Part shown: positions 17,182 through 26,400 of the stretch, piece after piece | How positions within the stretch are numbered: position 1 is the stretch's first letter | Layout of the letters: every line of letters begins with the position of its first letter | Assembly: GCF_902813185.1 (NCBI RefSeq) | Contig: NZ_LR778301.1 | Span: 1,984,001 to 2,048,000 of the forward strand | Source of the DNA: Denitratisoma oestradiolicum | Lineage (GTDB): Bacteria > Pseudomonadota > Gammaproteobacteria > Burkholderiales > Rhodocyclaceae | Length of the DNA stretch: 64,000 bases | Direction: 5' to 3' | Notes under the pieces: generated by a model | The model's input: the letters and a program-made list of their open reading frames with translations, nothing else | Database searches by the model: none | Told to the model about the DNA's origin: nothing | Translations under genes and position numbers: made by a program

Positions 17182-20100
17182 GTTTCACCGCCGCCGGGCT
17201 GGAAAACGTCAACGAGTTCTACAGCCAGCACTACCTCGATGAAATCGTCGAGCGCGACCTCAAGGATCTGTTCGAACGATGGAAGCAGGAAGGCGCGACC
17301 AGCCCGCCGTCGCGGCTGCGTGCATCCATCAACGGCTATTACCGCCAGCACGACAAGTTCCTGCGCGAAAAGACATTGCCCGCACGCCGCGCGCTGCTCG
17401 CCGACCTGACCGAGCCGATTCTCGGCGCGCTCGGCTACACCCTGCAACAGGAATCGCTGGCCCTCGACGACCTGGCGCTGTCGGCGCTGGCCGTTTATCG
17501 CAATGCCAAGGGCACACCGACACTGGTCGTGTTGCCCGCTGTTGCCTCGCATGGCGATGACGACCTCGCCACGCTCGACCTCTCTCCACGTCAGCCGGAC
17601 GAGCCGGAACAGGGTGAGGCCAAGGCTGGCGAGACCTGGGAGGAGGCACTGACCAAGGCGGTCTTTGCCGACAGCGCCCCGCCGCGCTGGGTGCTGCTGG
17701 TATCCCACGACGAATGGCTGCTCATCGACCGCGACAAATGGGGCCGCAAAGCCTTCCTGCGCTTCAAGCTGTCAGAGCTTTTCGCGCTGCGCGACGACAA
17801 ACTGCTGCGCGCCTTCGCCGCGCTGGCCGGGATCGGCTCGGTGCTGCCGGCCGAAGGCATCGCGCTGCTCGACACCCTGACCGACAGTTCGCATCGCCAT
17901 GCCTTCGAGGTCTCGGGCGACCTCAAGTACGCGCTACGCGAGGCCATCGAGCTTATCGCCAACGAGGCCATTCGCCACAAGCGCGAAGTCGCCAAGGAAA
18001 AGGTCTTCGACCGCAACGACATCGACCTTGCCCGCGAACTGTCACGCGAATGTCTGCGCTACATGTACCGGCTGCTCTTTGTTTTCTATCTCGAAGCGCG
18101 ACCCGAACTGGGCTACGCGCCGGTGGAAGCCGAAGCCTATCTCAAGGGCTACAGCCTCGAACATCTGCGCGATCTCGAACAGTTGCCGCTGACGACGGAC
18201 GAGTCGCTGAACGGCAATTACATCCACGAAACCCTGAAGCTGCTGTTCAAGCTGATCTGGGAGGGCTTCCCAGTCGCGGGCGCCGATGGTCAACATGACA
18301 TGCTGCCAACCCTGGGCGACAACACCGGCTTCATCCTGCCGCCCTTGCAGGGGCACCTTTTCGATCCCGATGCGACACCCATCCTCAATTCGGTGCGGCT
18401 GCGCAACCGCGTCCTGCAGCGAGTCATTCGGCTGATGTCGCTGTCACGCGAGGGCTCGAAGCGGCGCGGTCGCATCAGCTACGGCACGCTCGGCATCAAC
18501 CAGCTTGGTTCGGTGTATGAAGCGCTGCTCTCCTTCCGTGGTTTCTTCGCCGAGGAAGAACTCTACGAGGTGCGCCCCGATCCGAACCGCAAGAAGGAAG
18601 ATGCCGGCGAGGAAGGCGACTCCGGCGAAGCGGATGACGATCGTCCCGACACCGATGGCGACGACCTGTTCGGCGATAGCGAACCGGTACGCGCGGAAAA
18701 GCCCAAGAAGGAAGATTTCGATCCGCTCGCCCCGGCCTGGTTCGTCCCGGCGCGCGACATCGGCCAATTCAAGCCCGTCGAAACCCTGTTCGGCGGCGAG
18801 GCGCGCAAGTACGCCAAGGGCACCTTTATCTATCGCCTTGCCGGCCGCGAGCGCGAGAAAAGCGCCTCGTACTACACGCCCGAAGTTCTGACACGCTGTC
18901 TGGTCGAGCATGCAGTGGCCCCGCTGCTCGAAACTTGCGCCAGCGCCGACGATATCCTGCGCCTGACGGTCTGCGAACCCGCGATGGGCAGTGCGGCCTT
19001 CCTCAACGAGGCCATCGACCAGTTGGCCGAAGCCTACTTGCTGAGAAAGGAAAAGGAAGTCGGCGAGACCATCGACCACGACCGGCGCGCCGAGGAGAAG
19101 CAGCGCGTCAAGATGTACCTCGCCGACAACAACGTCTTCGGCGTCGACCTCAACCCGGTAGCAGTGGAACTCGCCGAAGTTTCGCTGTGGCTCAATGCCA
19201 TCTTCAAGGGCGCGCATGTGCCCTGGTTCGGCCTGCAACTCTTCAATGGCAACTCACTGGTTGGCTGCCGGCGCGATGTCTTTACCACCGCGCAGCTTTC
19301 GCCGGGGCGTGGCGAAGGCGGACAGGCGGAGCGCGACTGGCGCGTCGCCGTGCCGCGCCGTGTCGCCAGCGCCGACTTTCGCCAACAGGGCGACATCTGG
19401 CATTTCCTGCTGCCGGCCGACGGCATGGTCAGCGTCACCGACAAAGTCGTCAAGACCCTCGAACCGGTGCGCACGGATGCGATCAAGGTCTGGCGCAAGG
19501 CATTTCTGAAGCCGCTGGAAGCCAACGAAATCGCTCGCGTCGAGAAACTTGCGGAAGGGGTTGAAGCGCTGTGGCGGCAACATGCCGAAGAAGTCGCCCG
19601 CGTGCGCCGCGCTACGGCAGACGAATTGCATGTCTGGCCCGACCCGGCGCCGAATCGTGCGCCGACGACCACCAAGCAGAAGGACGCCATCTACGCCCGC
19701 GAGATGCTTTCCGAACGGGTGCGCAATGCCTCGCCCTACCGACGTCTCAAGCTGGTCATGGACTACTGGTGCGCCCTCTGGTTCTGGCCGGTGACGGGGG
19801 CGGAAGACCTGCCAACACGCGAGGAATGGTGGTTCGATCTGGAGACCCTCATCCTCGGCAATGCAACCCTGGCGCCGGTGGCGGCCACCGACTTCTTTCC
19901 CGAAACCATGCCACAGCAGAACATCGACTTCACCGTAGAGCGCGACCGCTACGGCCACGTCAATCTCGACGTCCTGCTGGAAAACAACCCGCGCCTGAAG
20001 CGCGCCGCCGTCATCGCCGGGACGCAGCGCTTCTTCCACTGGGAACTGGAGTTCGCCGACCTGTTCAAGGCGCGCGGCGGTTTCGATCTGATTCTCGGCA

Positions 20101-22106
20101 ACCCGCCCTGGATCAAGGTGGAGTGGAACGAGAAGGCGATGCTTGCGGAATACTCGCCGCTGTTTGCGCTGCGGAAGTTGTCTGCTAAGGAAGCGGCCGA
20201 CCGGCGCGAGGCGGTGTTTGATGCTGCACCGAATGCGCGGGAAGACTACATCGAGGAATGCGCCGGGCAGGAGGGTATGCAGGCGTTCATGAACGCGACG
20301 CAGAATTTTCCTGTGCTAGTCGGGCAAAAATCCAACCTTTACAAGTGCTTCTTACCAGTGGCTTGGCGTTTAGGTCATCCTGGTCATGGTATTCAGGGAA
20401 TGCTCCATCCAGAAGGTGTCTTCGACGATCCTGATGGTGGTGTTATGCGAGCGCCGACTCTTGCGCGGCTGCGGGCGCACTACCAGTTCATCAACGAATT
20501 GCAGCTTTTCCCCGAGGTGGATCACCACACCAAGTTCAGCATCAACGTTTATGGCCCACCGCAGAAGCCACATTTCTTGCACATCGCCAACCTGTTTGAT
20601 CCGGCGACCATCCGCGCCTGCATCGAACACCCCGGCGGCGGCGCAACACCCGGCATAAAGAGCGAAGCTGGGCGCTGGCAAACGGCGGGGCACAAGAACC
20701 GGATCATCGAGGTTGATACAGCTACATTGGCTATCTTCGCCAAGCTCTACGATGAGCCAGGCACACCGCCGGAGCAGGCACGGCTACCCGCGGTACATTC
20801 GAGCGAACTTGCTGCTGTCTTGTTAACACTGGCTACCTACCCAAGACGCCTTGGTGCGCTCACGGATCAGGACGTGCTTTTTAACGCCACGCATTGGAAC
20901 GAAAAAAATGCACAGACAGATGGCACCATTCGACGGGATACGGGCTTTGTAACAGGCCCAGCAGAATTTGTGCTTTCGGGCCCGCATTTTTTCGTAGGCA
21001 ACCCGTTAAATAAGACTCCAAGAGCAACATGCACAACAAATAGTCACTATGACGTTATCGATTTAACAAGCGCGCCTGATTCGTACCTGCCTCGAGTTAA
21101 CTATCGACCGGCATGCGACTTGGCAACTTACTCTTCAAGAGTGCCAAGAGTAAGTTGGAAAGAGGAAGGAAGAAGGCAGCCAATGGCTCAGTATTATCGA
21201 GTCGCAAATCGCCGAATGTTTAGCGCGACTGCTGAGCGCTCTGTAATCACAACAATTATTCCGAAGGGCTTCAACCACATCAACACAATTGTTTCAGCCG
21301 TATTTCGGGAAAATTCAGTGCTGCTCGATATGGCGGCGCTCACTGCATCTTTGCCGATTGACTTTTTCATTCGTACAACCGGAAAAACTGATCTGTGGGA
21401 GTCAACGCTACGTGCTCTGCCTCTGTTCTCGGGCAGACAACTTCATTTGCGCATTCTCGCCCTCAACTGCCTCACCACCCACTACGCCGACCTCTGGCGC
21501 GAGTGCTGGCAAGACGACTTCCGCCGCGACCGCTTCGCCAGCACCGACCCGCGCCTGCCCGCCGATTTCTTCAGCAAGCTCACCCCGGAATGGACGCGCC
21601 ACTGCGCCCTGCGCAGCGACTACGCCCGCCGCCAGGCGCTGGTGGAAATCGACGTGCTCGCCTCGCTGGCCCTCGGCCTGACGCTCGACGAACTGCTGAC
21701 CATCTACCGCGTGCAGTTCCCGGTGATGCGCCAGTACGAAGCCGACACCTGGTACGACACCAATGGCCGCATCGTCTTCACCGCCAGCAAGGGCCTGGTC
21801 GGCGTCGGCCTGCCGCGCAAGGCCGGTAAGCGCGATATGCCCTGCGAGATCATCTTCCCGGACGGCCAGACCCAATCCCGCCCCCTGGGCTGGGAGGACG
21901 CACGGAAACTGCCGGATGGCAGCCGCATTCGCCGTCCCGTCAGCACCGACTTTTTGCCCGGCGGCCCGGTGCAGCGCATTGTCGAATACCTTGCCCCCTT
22001 CACCCTTGCCAATCGGGAAGCGGACTACCGCACGGCCTGGCCGGTGTTCGAAAGCCGGTCAGGCAGCCCCGCGCCTTTGGCCGGGGTTACTGAAACAGTG
22101 GCCTGA
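17178..22106 (+). CDS. Eco57I-like N6-adenine methylase, DrmMI-like
   Basis: A 1642-aa protein; ATG 17178 overlaps the stop of the previous gene. The N-terminal 590 residues include a DNA-binding and charged linker (acidic stretch GEEGDSGEADDDRPDTDGDD). The class-gamma methylase core shows motif I CEPAMGSAAFLNEA (about 599) and motif IV ILGNPPWIKVEW (about 973-984), an NPPW adenine-N6 catalytic motif. No nuclease motif is visible, so restriction would come from other subunits. The stretch from about 20300 to 21430, covering the likely target-recognition domain, is clearly lower in GC than its flanks. In DISARM the equivalent enzyme marks host DNA as self. Confidence 0.75.
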   Translation: MSFTAAGLENVNEFYSQHYLDEIVERDLKDLFERWKQEGATSPPSRLRASINGYYRQHDKFLREKTLPARRALLADLTEPILGALGYTLQQESLALDDLALSALAVYRNAKGTPTLVVLPAVASHGDDDLATLDLSPRQPDEPEQGEAKAGETWEEALTKAVFADSAPPRWVLLVSHDEWLLIDRDKWGRKAFLRFKLSELFALRDDKLLRAFAALAGIGSVLPAEGIALLDTLTDSSHRHAFEVSGDLKYALREAIELIANEAIRHKREVAKEKVFDRNDIDLARELSRECLRYMYRLLFVFYLEARPELGYAPVEAEAYLKGYSLEHLRDLEQLPLTTDESLNGNYIHETLKLLFKLIWEGFPVAGADGQHDMLPTLGDNTGFILPPLQGHLFDPDATPILNSVRLRNRVLQRVIRLMSLSREGSKRRGRISYGTLGINQLGSVYEALLSFRGFFAEEELYEVRPDPNRKKEDAGEEGDSGEADDDRPDTDGDDLFGDSEPVRAEKPKKEDFDPLAPAWFVPARDIGQFKPVETLFGGEARKYAKGTFIYRLAGREREKSASYYTPEVLTRCLVEHAVAPLLETCASADDILRLTVCEPAMGSAAFLNEAIDQLAEAYLLRKEKEVGETIDHDRRAEEKQRVKMYLADNNVFGVDLNPVAVELAEVSLWLNAIFKGAHVPWFGLQLFNGNSLVGCRRDVFTTAQLSPGRGEGGQAERDWRVAVPRRVASADFRQQGDIWHFLLPADGMVSVTDKVVKTLEPVRTDAIKVWRKAFLKPLEANEIARVEKLAEGVEALWRQHAEEVARVRRATADELHVWPDPAPNRAPTTTKQKDAIYAREMLSERVRNASPYRRLKLVMDYWCALWFWPVTGAEDLPTREEWWFDLETLILGNATLAPVAATDFFPETMPQQNIDFTVERDRYGHVNLDVLLENNPRLKRAAVIAGTQRFFHWELEFADLFKARGGFDLILGNPPWIKVEWNEKAMLAEYSPLFALRKLSAKEAADRREAVFDAAPNAREDYIEECAGQEGMQAFMNATQNFPVLVGQKSNLYKCFLPVAWRLGHPGHGIQGMLHPEGVFDDPDGGVMRAPTLARLRAHYQFINELQLFPEVDHHTKFSINVYGPPQKPHFLHIANLFDPATIRACIEHPGGGATPGIKSEAGRWQTAGHKNRIIEVDTATLAIFAKLYDEPGTPPEQARLPAVHSSELAAVLLTLATYPRRLGALTDQDVLFNATHWNEKNAQTDGTIRRDTGFVTGPAEFVLSGPHFFVGNPLNKTPRATCTTNSHYDVIDLTSAPDSYLPRVNYRPACDLATYSSRVPRVSWKEEGRRQPMAQYYRVANRRMFSATAERSVITTIIPKGFNHINTIVSAVFRENSVLLDMAALTASLPIDFFIRTTGKTDLWESTLRALPLFSGRQLHLRILALNCLTTHYADLWRECWQDDFRRDRFASTDPRLPADFFSKLTPEWTRHCALRSDYARRQALVEIDVLASLALGLTLDELLTIYRVQFPVMRQYEADTWYDTNGRIVFTASKGLVGVGLPRKAGKRDMPCEIIFPDGQTQSRPLGWEDARKLPDGSRIRRPVSTDFLPGGPVQRIVEYLAPFTLANREADYRTAWPVFESRSGSPAPLAGVTETVA

Positions 22107-22137
22107 ATTCGGCAGATTCTCAGCCTAGATCGGCGGC

Positions 22138-22154
22138 GCGCCGAGGCGCTTTTT
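22138..22154 (+). terminator. Weak terminator-like hairpin after the methylase
   Basis: GCGCC and GGCGC arms (22138-22142, 22145-22149) are followed by five T residues (22150-22154). The loop as drawn is only 2 nt, so the real stem is probably 4 bp with a 4-nt loop. With the promoter just downstream it suggests the cluster is read as two transcripts. Confidence 0.35.
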
Positions 22155-22165
22155 AGTGCTTTATA

Positions 22166-22194
22166 TTGACAAGTATAAATTAGTACGAGAATAT
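22166..22194 (+). promoter_or_regulatory. Promoter for the second half of the defence cluster
   Basis: A consensus -35 TTGACA (22166-22171) and GAATAT (22189-22194) at 17-nt spacing; a perfect TATAAT at 22192-22197 gives a 20-nt spacing. The region is far more AT-rich than the genes on either side. A TTTATA/TATAAA inverted repeat spans the -35 box and could be an operator. Confidence 0.55.
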
Positions 22195-22224
22195 AATTAC
22201 AGATAAATTCCGGTCGAGGTTGCC

Positions 22225-23376
22225 ATGACGCAGGAGCAAAGCCGCTTTTCGTTTCACCGCCAAGCCTTGGCGGAAGATCTGTGCAGCAGCCTGGAAGGCA
22301 AGGGTCTGGTCGATAACTCGTCCGGCCTGTTCCTGGCGGCCCCCCGCCGTACCGGCAAGAGCACCTTTCTGCGCGAAGACCTGGTGCCCGAGGCCACGCG
22401 CCGCAACTGGTCGTGCATTTATGTCGACCTGTGGTCCGACCGATCGCGCGACCCGGCGTTGCTGCTTGCCGAGGCGATCAAGAGCGCTATCGCCGAACAC
22501 TTGGGCGCCATCGCAAAAATGGCCAAGTCGACCGGGCTCGACAAGCTCAACATCATGGGTGCCCTCAGCTTCGATTTGTCCAAGGTAGGCCAGGCCGGCG
22601 GCATCACCCTGGCGGACGCCCTGGCGCATCTTGCCGACAAGGCGGGCCAACCTGTCTTGCTGATCGTCGATGAGGCGCAGCATGCGCTGACCAGCGACGA
22701 AGGCGTCAATGCCATGTTCGCGCTGAAGGCAGCACGCGACAGCCTCAACCAGGGCAAGGCCGGGACACGCCTGTTTCTGGTCTTCACCGGCTCGCACCGC
22801 GACAAGCTGGCGCACCTGGTTCTGAAGAAAGACCAGCCGTTTTTCGGCTCGCAGGTCACCCCCTTCCCGCTGCTCAAGCAGGACTTCACGGATGCCTATA
22901 CCGACTGGGTGAATGCTCGGCTTGCTGCCGGCAATCAGTTCGGCAAGCAGGACATGTACGAAGCCTTCCAATGGGTTGGCCATCGGCCCGAATTGCTGAA
23001 AACGATGATTGGCGAAATCGCGCTGGATCTGGGGACCGCCGGCAATCTGGGGCAAATGCTCAAGCAGGGCGCCGAAGGCATACGCAACCGGATCTGGGAC
23101 AGCATGGAAAGCGAAGTTGCCGGCCTGACCGAATTGCAGCAGGCGGTGCTTGAGGTCATGGTGAAGAAGGGCAAGGACTTTTCTCCCTTCACCGAGGATT
23201 CGCTGAAAGCCTACCGCGAGATCCTAGGCCAGGAGGCGCTTGCCGCGCACACGGTGCAGGCGGCGCTGGACGGCTTGCGCGAGAAGAACCTGATCTGGCG
23301 CTCCGCACGTGGCGCCTACGCCCTGGAAGACGAAAGCCTGGCGCAGTGGTTCAGCCAGATACGCGGGAATCGGTGA
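22225..23376 (+). CDS. AAA/ORC-like ATPase of the defence cluster
   Basis: A 383-aa P-loop ATPase. Walker A is LAAPRRTGKSTF (about 38-48) and Walker B PVLLIVDEAQHAL (about 144-156); a sensor-like LFLVFTGSHRDKL follows. The C-terminal third (from about 290) reads like a winged-helix tail (LQQAVLEVMVKKGKDF), as in ORC/Cdc6-like and transposition-regulator ATPases. It has its own promoter and lies 50 nt before the giant helicase gene. No such ATPase belongs to canonical DISARM. A loading or signalling ATPase for the helicases is a reasonable guess from context. Confidence 0.65.
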   Translation: MTQEQSRFSFHRQALAEDLCSSLEGKGLVDNSSGLFLAAPRRTGKSTFLREDLVPEATRRNWSCIYVDLWSDRSRDPALLLAEAIKSAIAEHLGAIAKMAKSTGLDKLNIMGALSFDLSKVGQAGGITLADALAHLADKAGQPVLLIVDEAQHALTSDEGVNAMFALKAARDSLNQGKAGTRLFLVFTGSHRDKLAHLVLKKDQPFFGSQVTPFPLLKQDFTDAYTDWVNARLAAGNQFGKQDMYEAFQWVGHRPELLKTMIGEIALDLGTAGNLGQMLKQGAEGIRNRIWDSMESEVAGLTELQQAVLEVMVKKGKDFSPFTEDSLKAYREILGQEALAAHTVQAALDGLREKNLIWRSARGAYALEDESLAQWFSQIRGNR

Positions 23377-23426
23377 TGTCCGAAATCACCACGCTTGCAG
23401 TCCTGTCGGACTAAGCGGCCCCAATC

Positions 23427-26400
23427 ATGCAGCCACTGATCGTCGCCAATGAAGTTCGTCGCTGCGTTGCTGATTTTCTCGCCACGGCCTTCCCATCGAC
23501 GACTCCGGGTTTTCAGGGGCTGATCGACCGCTTTCTGGCACACCCCGCCAATCTGTTTCGCGGCCCTTACCTGAGTGTCGCTTTACCATTTCGCGCCGGC
23601 CACGAGGCCGGTACGCGCTTTGGCTGGCTGCCCGAGGGCTTCACTCCACACGCGCATCAAACCCGCGCCTGGGATCGGCTGACGGGCGACGATGCCCTGT
23701 CCACGCTGGTGGCGACGGGCACGGGCTCGGGCAAAACTGAGTGCTTCCTGTTCCCTGTCCTCGAACACTGCCGCGAGCAAGCGGCACTGGGGCGGCGCGG
23801 CATCAAGGCGGTGATCCTTTATCCGATGAATGCGCTGGCCACGGACCAGGCAGCGCGCCTGGCAAAACAGATTCTCGGCACGCCCGCGCTGGCCGGGATA
23901 CGCGCCGGCTTGTATGTGGGTGAGACACCGGACGAGGAATCCGACAGCGTGCGGGTGCTGCTCGATGGCAGCTTTTCGCTGATCACCGACCGGGCGGAGC
24001 TGCGCCGGAATCCGCCGGACATTCTGCTCACCAACTACAAGATGCTCGACTTCCTGCTCATCCGGGCCGATGACGTCGGGCTGTGGGCGCACAACCGGCC
24101 GGACACTCTGCGCTACCTTGTCGTCGATGAACTGCATACCTTCGACGGCGCGCAGGGCACCGATCTGGCCTGCCTGATCCGCCGCGTCAAGGCACGGCTC
24201 GATACGCCGCCCCGGCACCTGATCTGTGTCGGCACGTCGGCGACCCTGGGCGACGACAGCGAAGGCTCATTGCTCGACTTTGCCAGTGACGTATTCGGAG
24301 AGAAGGTCGATGACAAGGCGGTGATCGGCGAGGATCGCCTGTCGGTCGGCGAATATCTGGCCGATTGCACGGTCGAGAGCATGAACTGGCCGCGTCCGTC
24401 CGATGCCGATGTTCTGGATTCCAACCGCCATGCGTCCATGGCCGACTACCTTGCCAGCCAGTATCGCTTGTGGTTCGACGAGGTGGTGACGGCCGACGAG
24501 GTGGAACAGCGCGAGTGGCGCGTAGCATTGGGTGAGCGCCTGAAAAGCCACGTCGCGTTTCAGAATCTGCTGCGCGATCTCGACAAGCTGGGCCGGCGCG
24601 CCGTGCCCATCGATGATCTGGTGACGCAACTTTCACGGCGCCTGCGTGCAGACGAACAACCGTCGTACGTGGCGCGCTGGCTGGAAAGCCTCGTTGCCCT
24701 GATCTCTCACGCACGCAGGAAGAAACTGCCGACCAAGGCGGCGATCGACAGCGATGACGATCTGCTCCCCCTGCTGTCGGTTCGCGTCGAACTCTGGTTG
24801 CGCGAGTTGCGGCGGATGGTGGCCAGGATGGCGACCGAACCGGTGCTGCGTCATCAGGCGGATCTCGGTACTGCCGACAAGGGCGTGCACCTGCCGGTCA
24901 TCCATTGCCGCGACTGCCACGCCACCGGCTGGGGTGCGACGATTCCCAAGACCAGTCCGAACCAGTTGCATGCGGACTTGCAGGCGTTCTATACGGCCTT
25001 CTTTGCCGAAGACGTGTCAACGCGCTTCATCTATCCCAGCGGTGACACGCCAGCCAATCGCCGCTTCTTCGAGCCGAAGAAGGTTTGCGTCAGTTGCGGC
25101 ACCCTGCACACGATTGAACATCCCACCTGCGGCCACTGCGGCGCGGGCTCCGACGGCGGGCCGGGCCTGTTGCGCGTGGACATCGCCGCGAACCGCAAGG
25201 AAGTACGACGGAATGGCAGCCCATTGACGGTGGCGCACCACGACTGTCCCTATTGCGGCGGACACAAGACGCTGACCATTCTTGGTTCTCAGGCGGCGAG
25301 CCTGGCCAGCGTCGCCATCAGCCAATTGTTCGCCAGCCGTTTCAACGCGGACAAGAAGCTGATCGCCTTTTCGGACTCGGTACAGGATGCGGCCCATCGG
25401 GCGGGGTTCTTCGCGGCACGCACCTGGCGCCTGAACCTGCGGCCGGCGATGGCGCAAGTGATCGCTGCGGCCGATGCCAGCGGCAAACCGCTGGCGCTGG
25501 CGGACCTCTACCCGGCGTTTGCAGCCTTCTGGCAGGAGCGCCTGGGCATCGCCGGTTTCGTTGCCAATTTCCTGCCGCCCCAACTGAACTGGTTGCGCGA
25601 TGCCGAGACCTTGTCCGAAACCGGTGCCTTGCCCGAGGGCAGCGACATCCCTCGTCTGATGGGCAATGTGCTGCCCTGGGTGGTGCTGGCCGAGTTCGGT
25701 CAGGATGCCCATGTGGGGCGCACCCTGCCGGCCACCTTGACGGCCGCAGTTGCCGTGGATGAAGAACGACGGCAGCGCGCGATTCGCGATCTGGCTGGCC
25801 GCCTGAAAGAGGAAGTTGCCGCGCTCGCCGCCGTGTCGGATGCGGAGGCGGAGCGCTTCATCGATGGCTTGATCTCCCGCATGCAGGAAATTGGCGCGTG
25901 GTGGGACAAGGGACTGGTGTTCTATGCGCGACAAGGCGCGCGCGCCTTCGCTTACCGCAAGAATCCGGCGGAATACCGTCTGCTGTCCGGGCCGCGTCCG
26001 CCCCGGTTTTTGACCCTGCCGGAGTATTTCAATTGCGACAGTGTGCAGCTCGACACGTCGGGGATTTTTCGCGACTGGGCGTACAAGAGTTTTACGGCTC
26101 TGGCTGCCGTCGCTCTGGGCGCCGATGCCATGGTGTCGGAAATTTACCGCCTGGCCCTGCTTGCCCTGCAAGAAGCCGGTATCGCGCATGCCGAAGAAGG
26201 TGAGAAGGAAGTTGCAGTCTGGGGCCTGGAGCCCGGCGTCTTTACGCTGCGGGCGGGTGCTACACGCTGGCAATGCGCTAGCTGCCAACAGTCGTCGGTG
26301 GCGGCGACCGATGTTGATTTGACGGGAGAGCCATGCCGGCGGCTGGGCTGCACGGGCGTTCTGGTGCCGACGACCGATGTCGGCGGCTTCTATCGACGGC

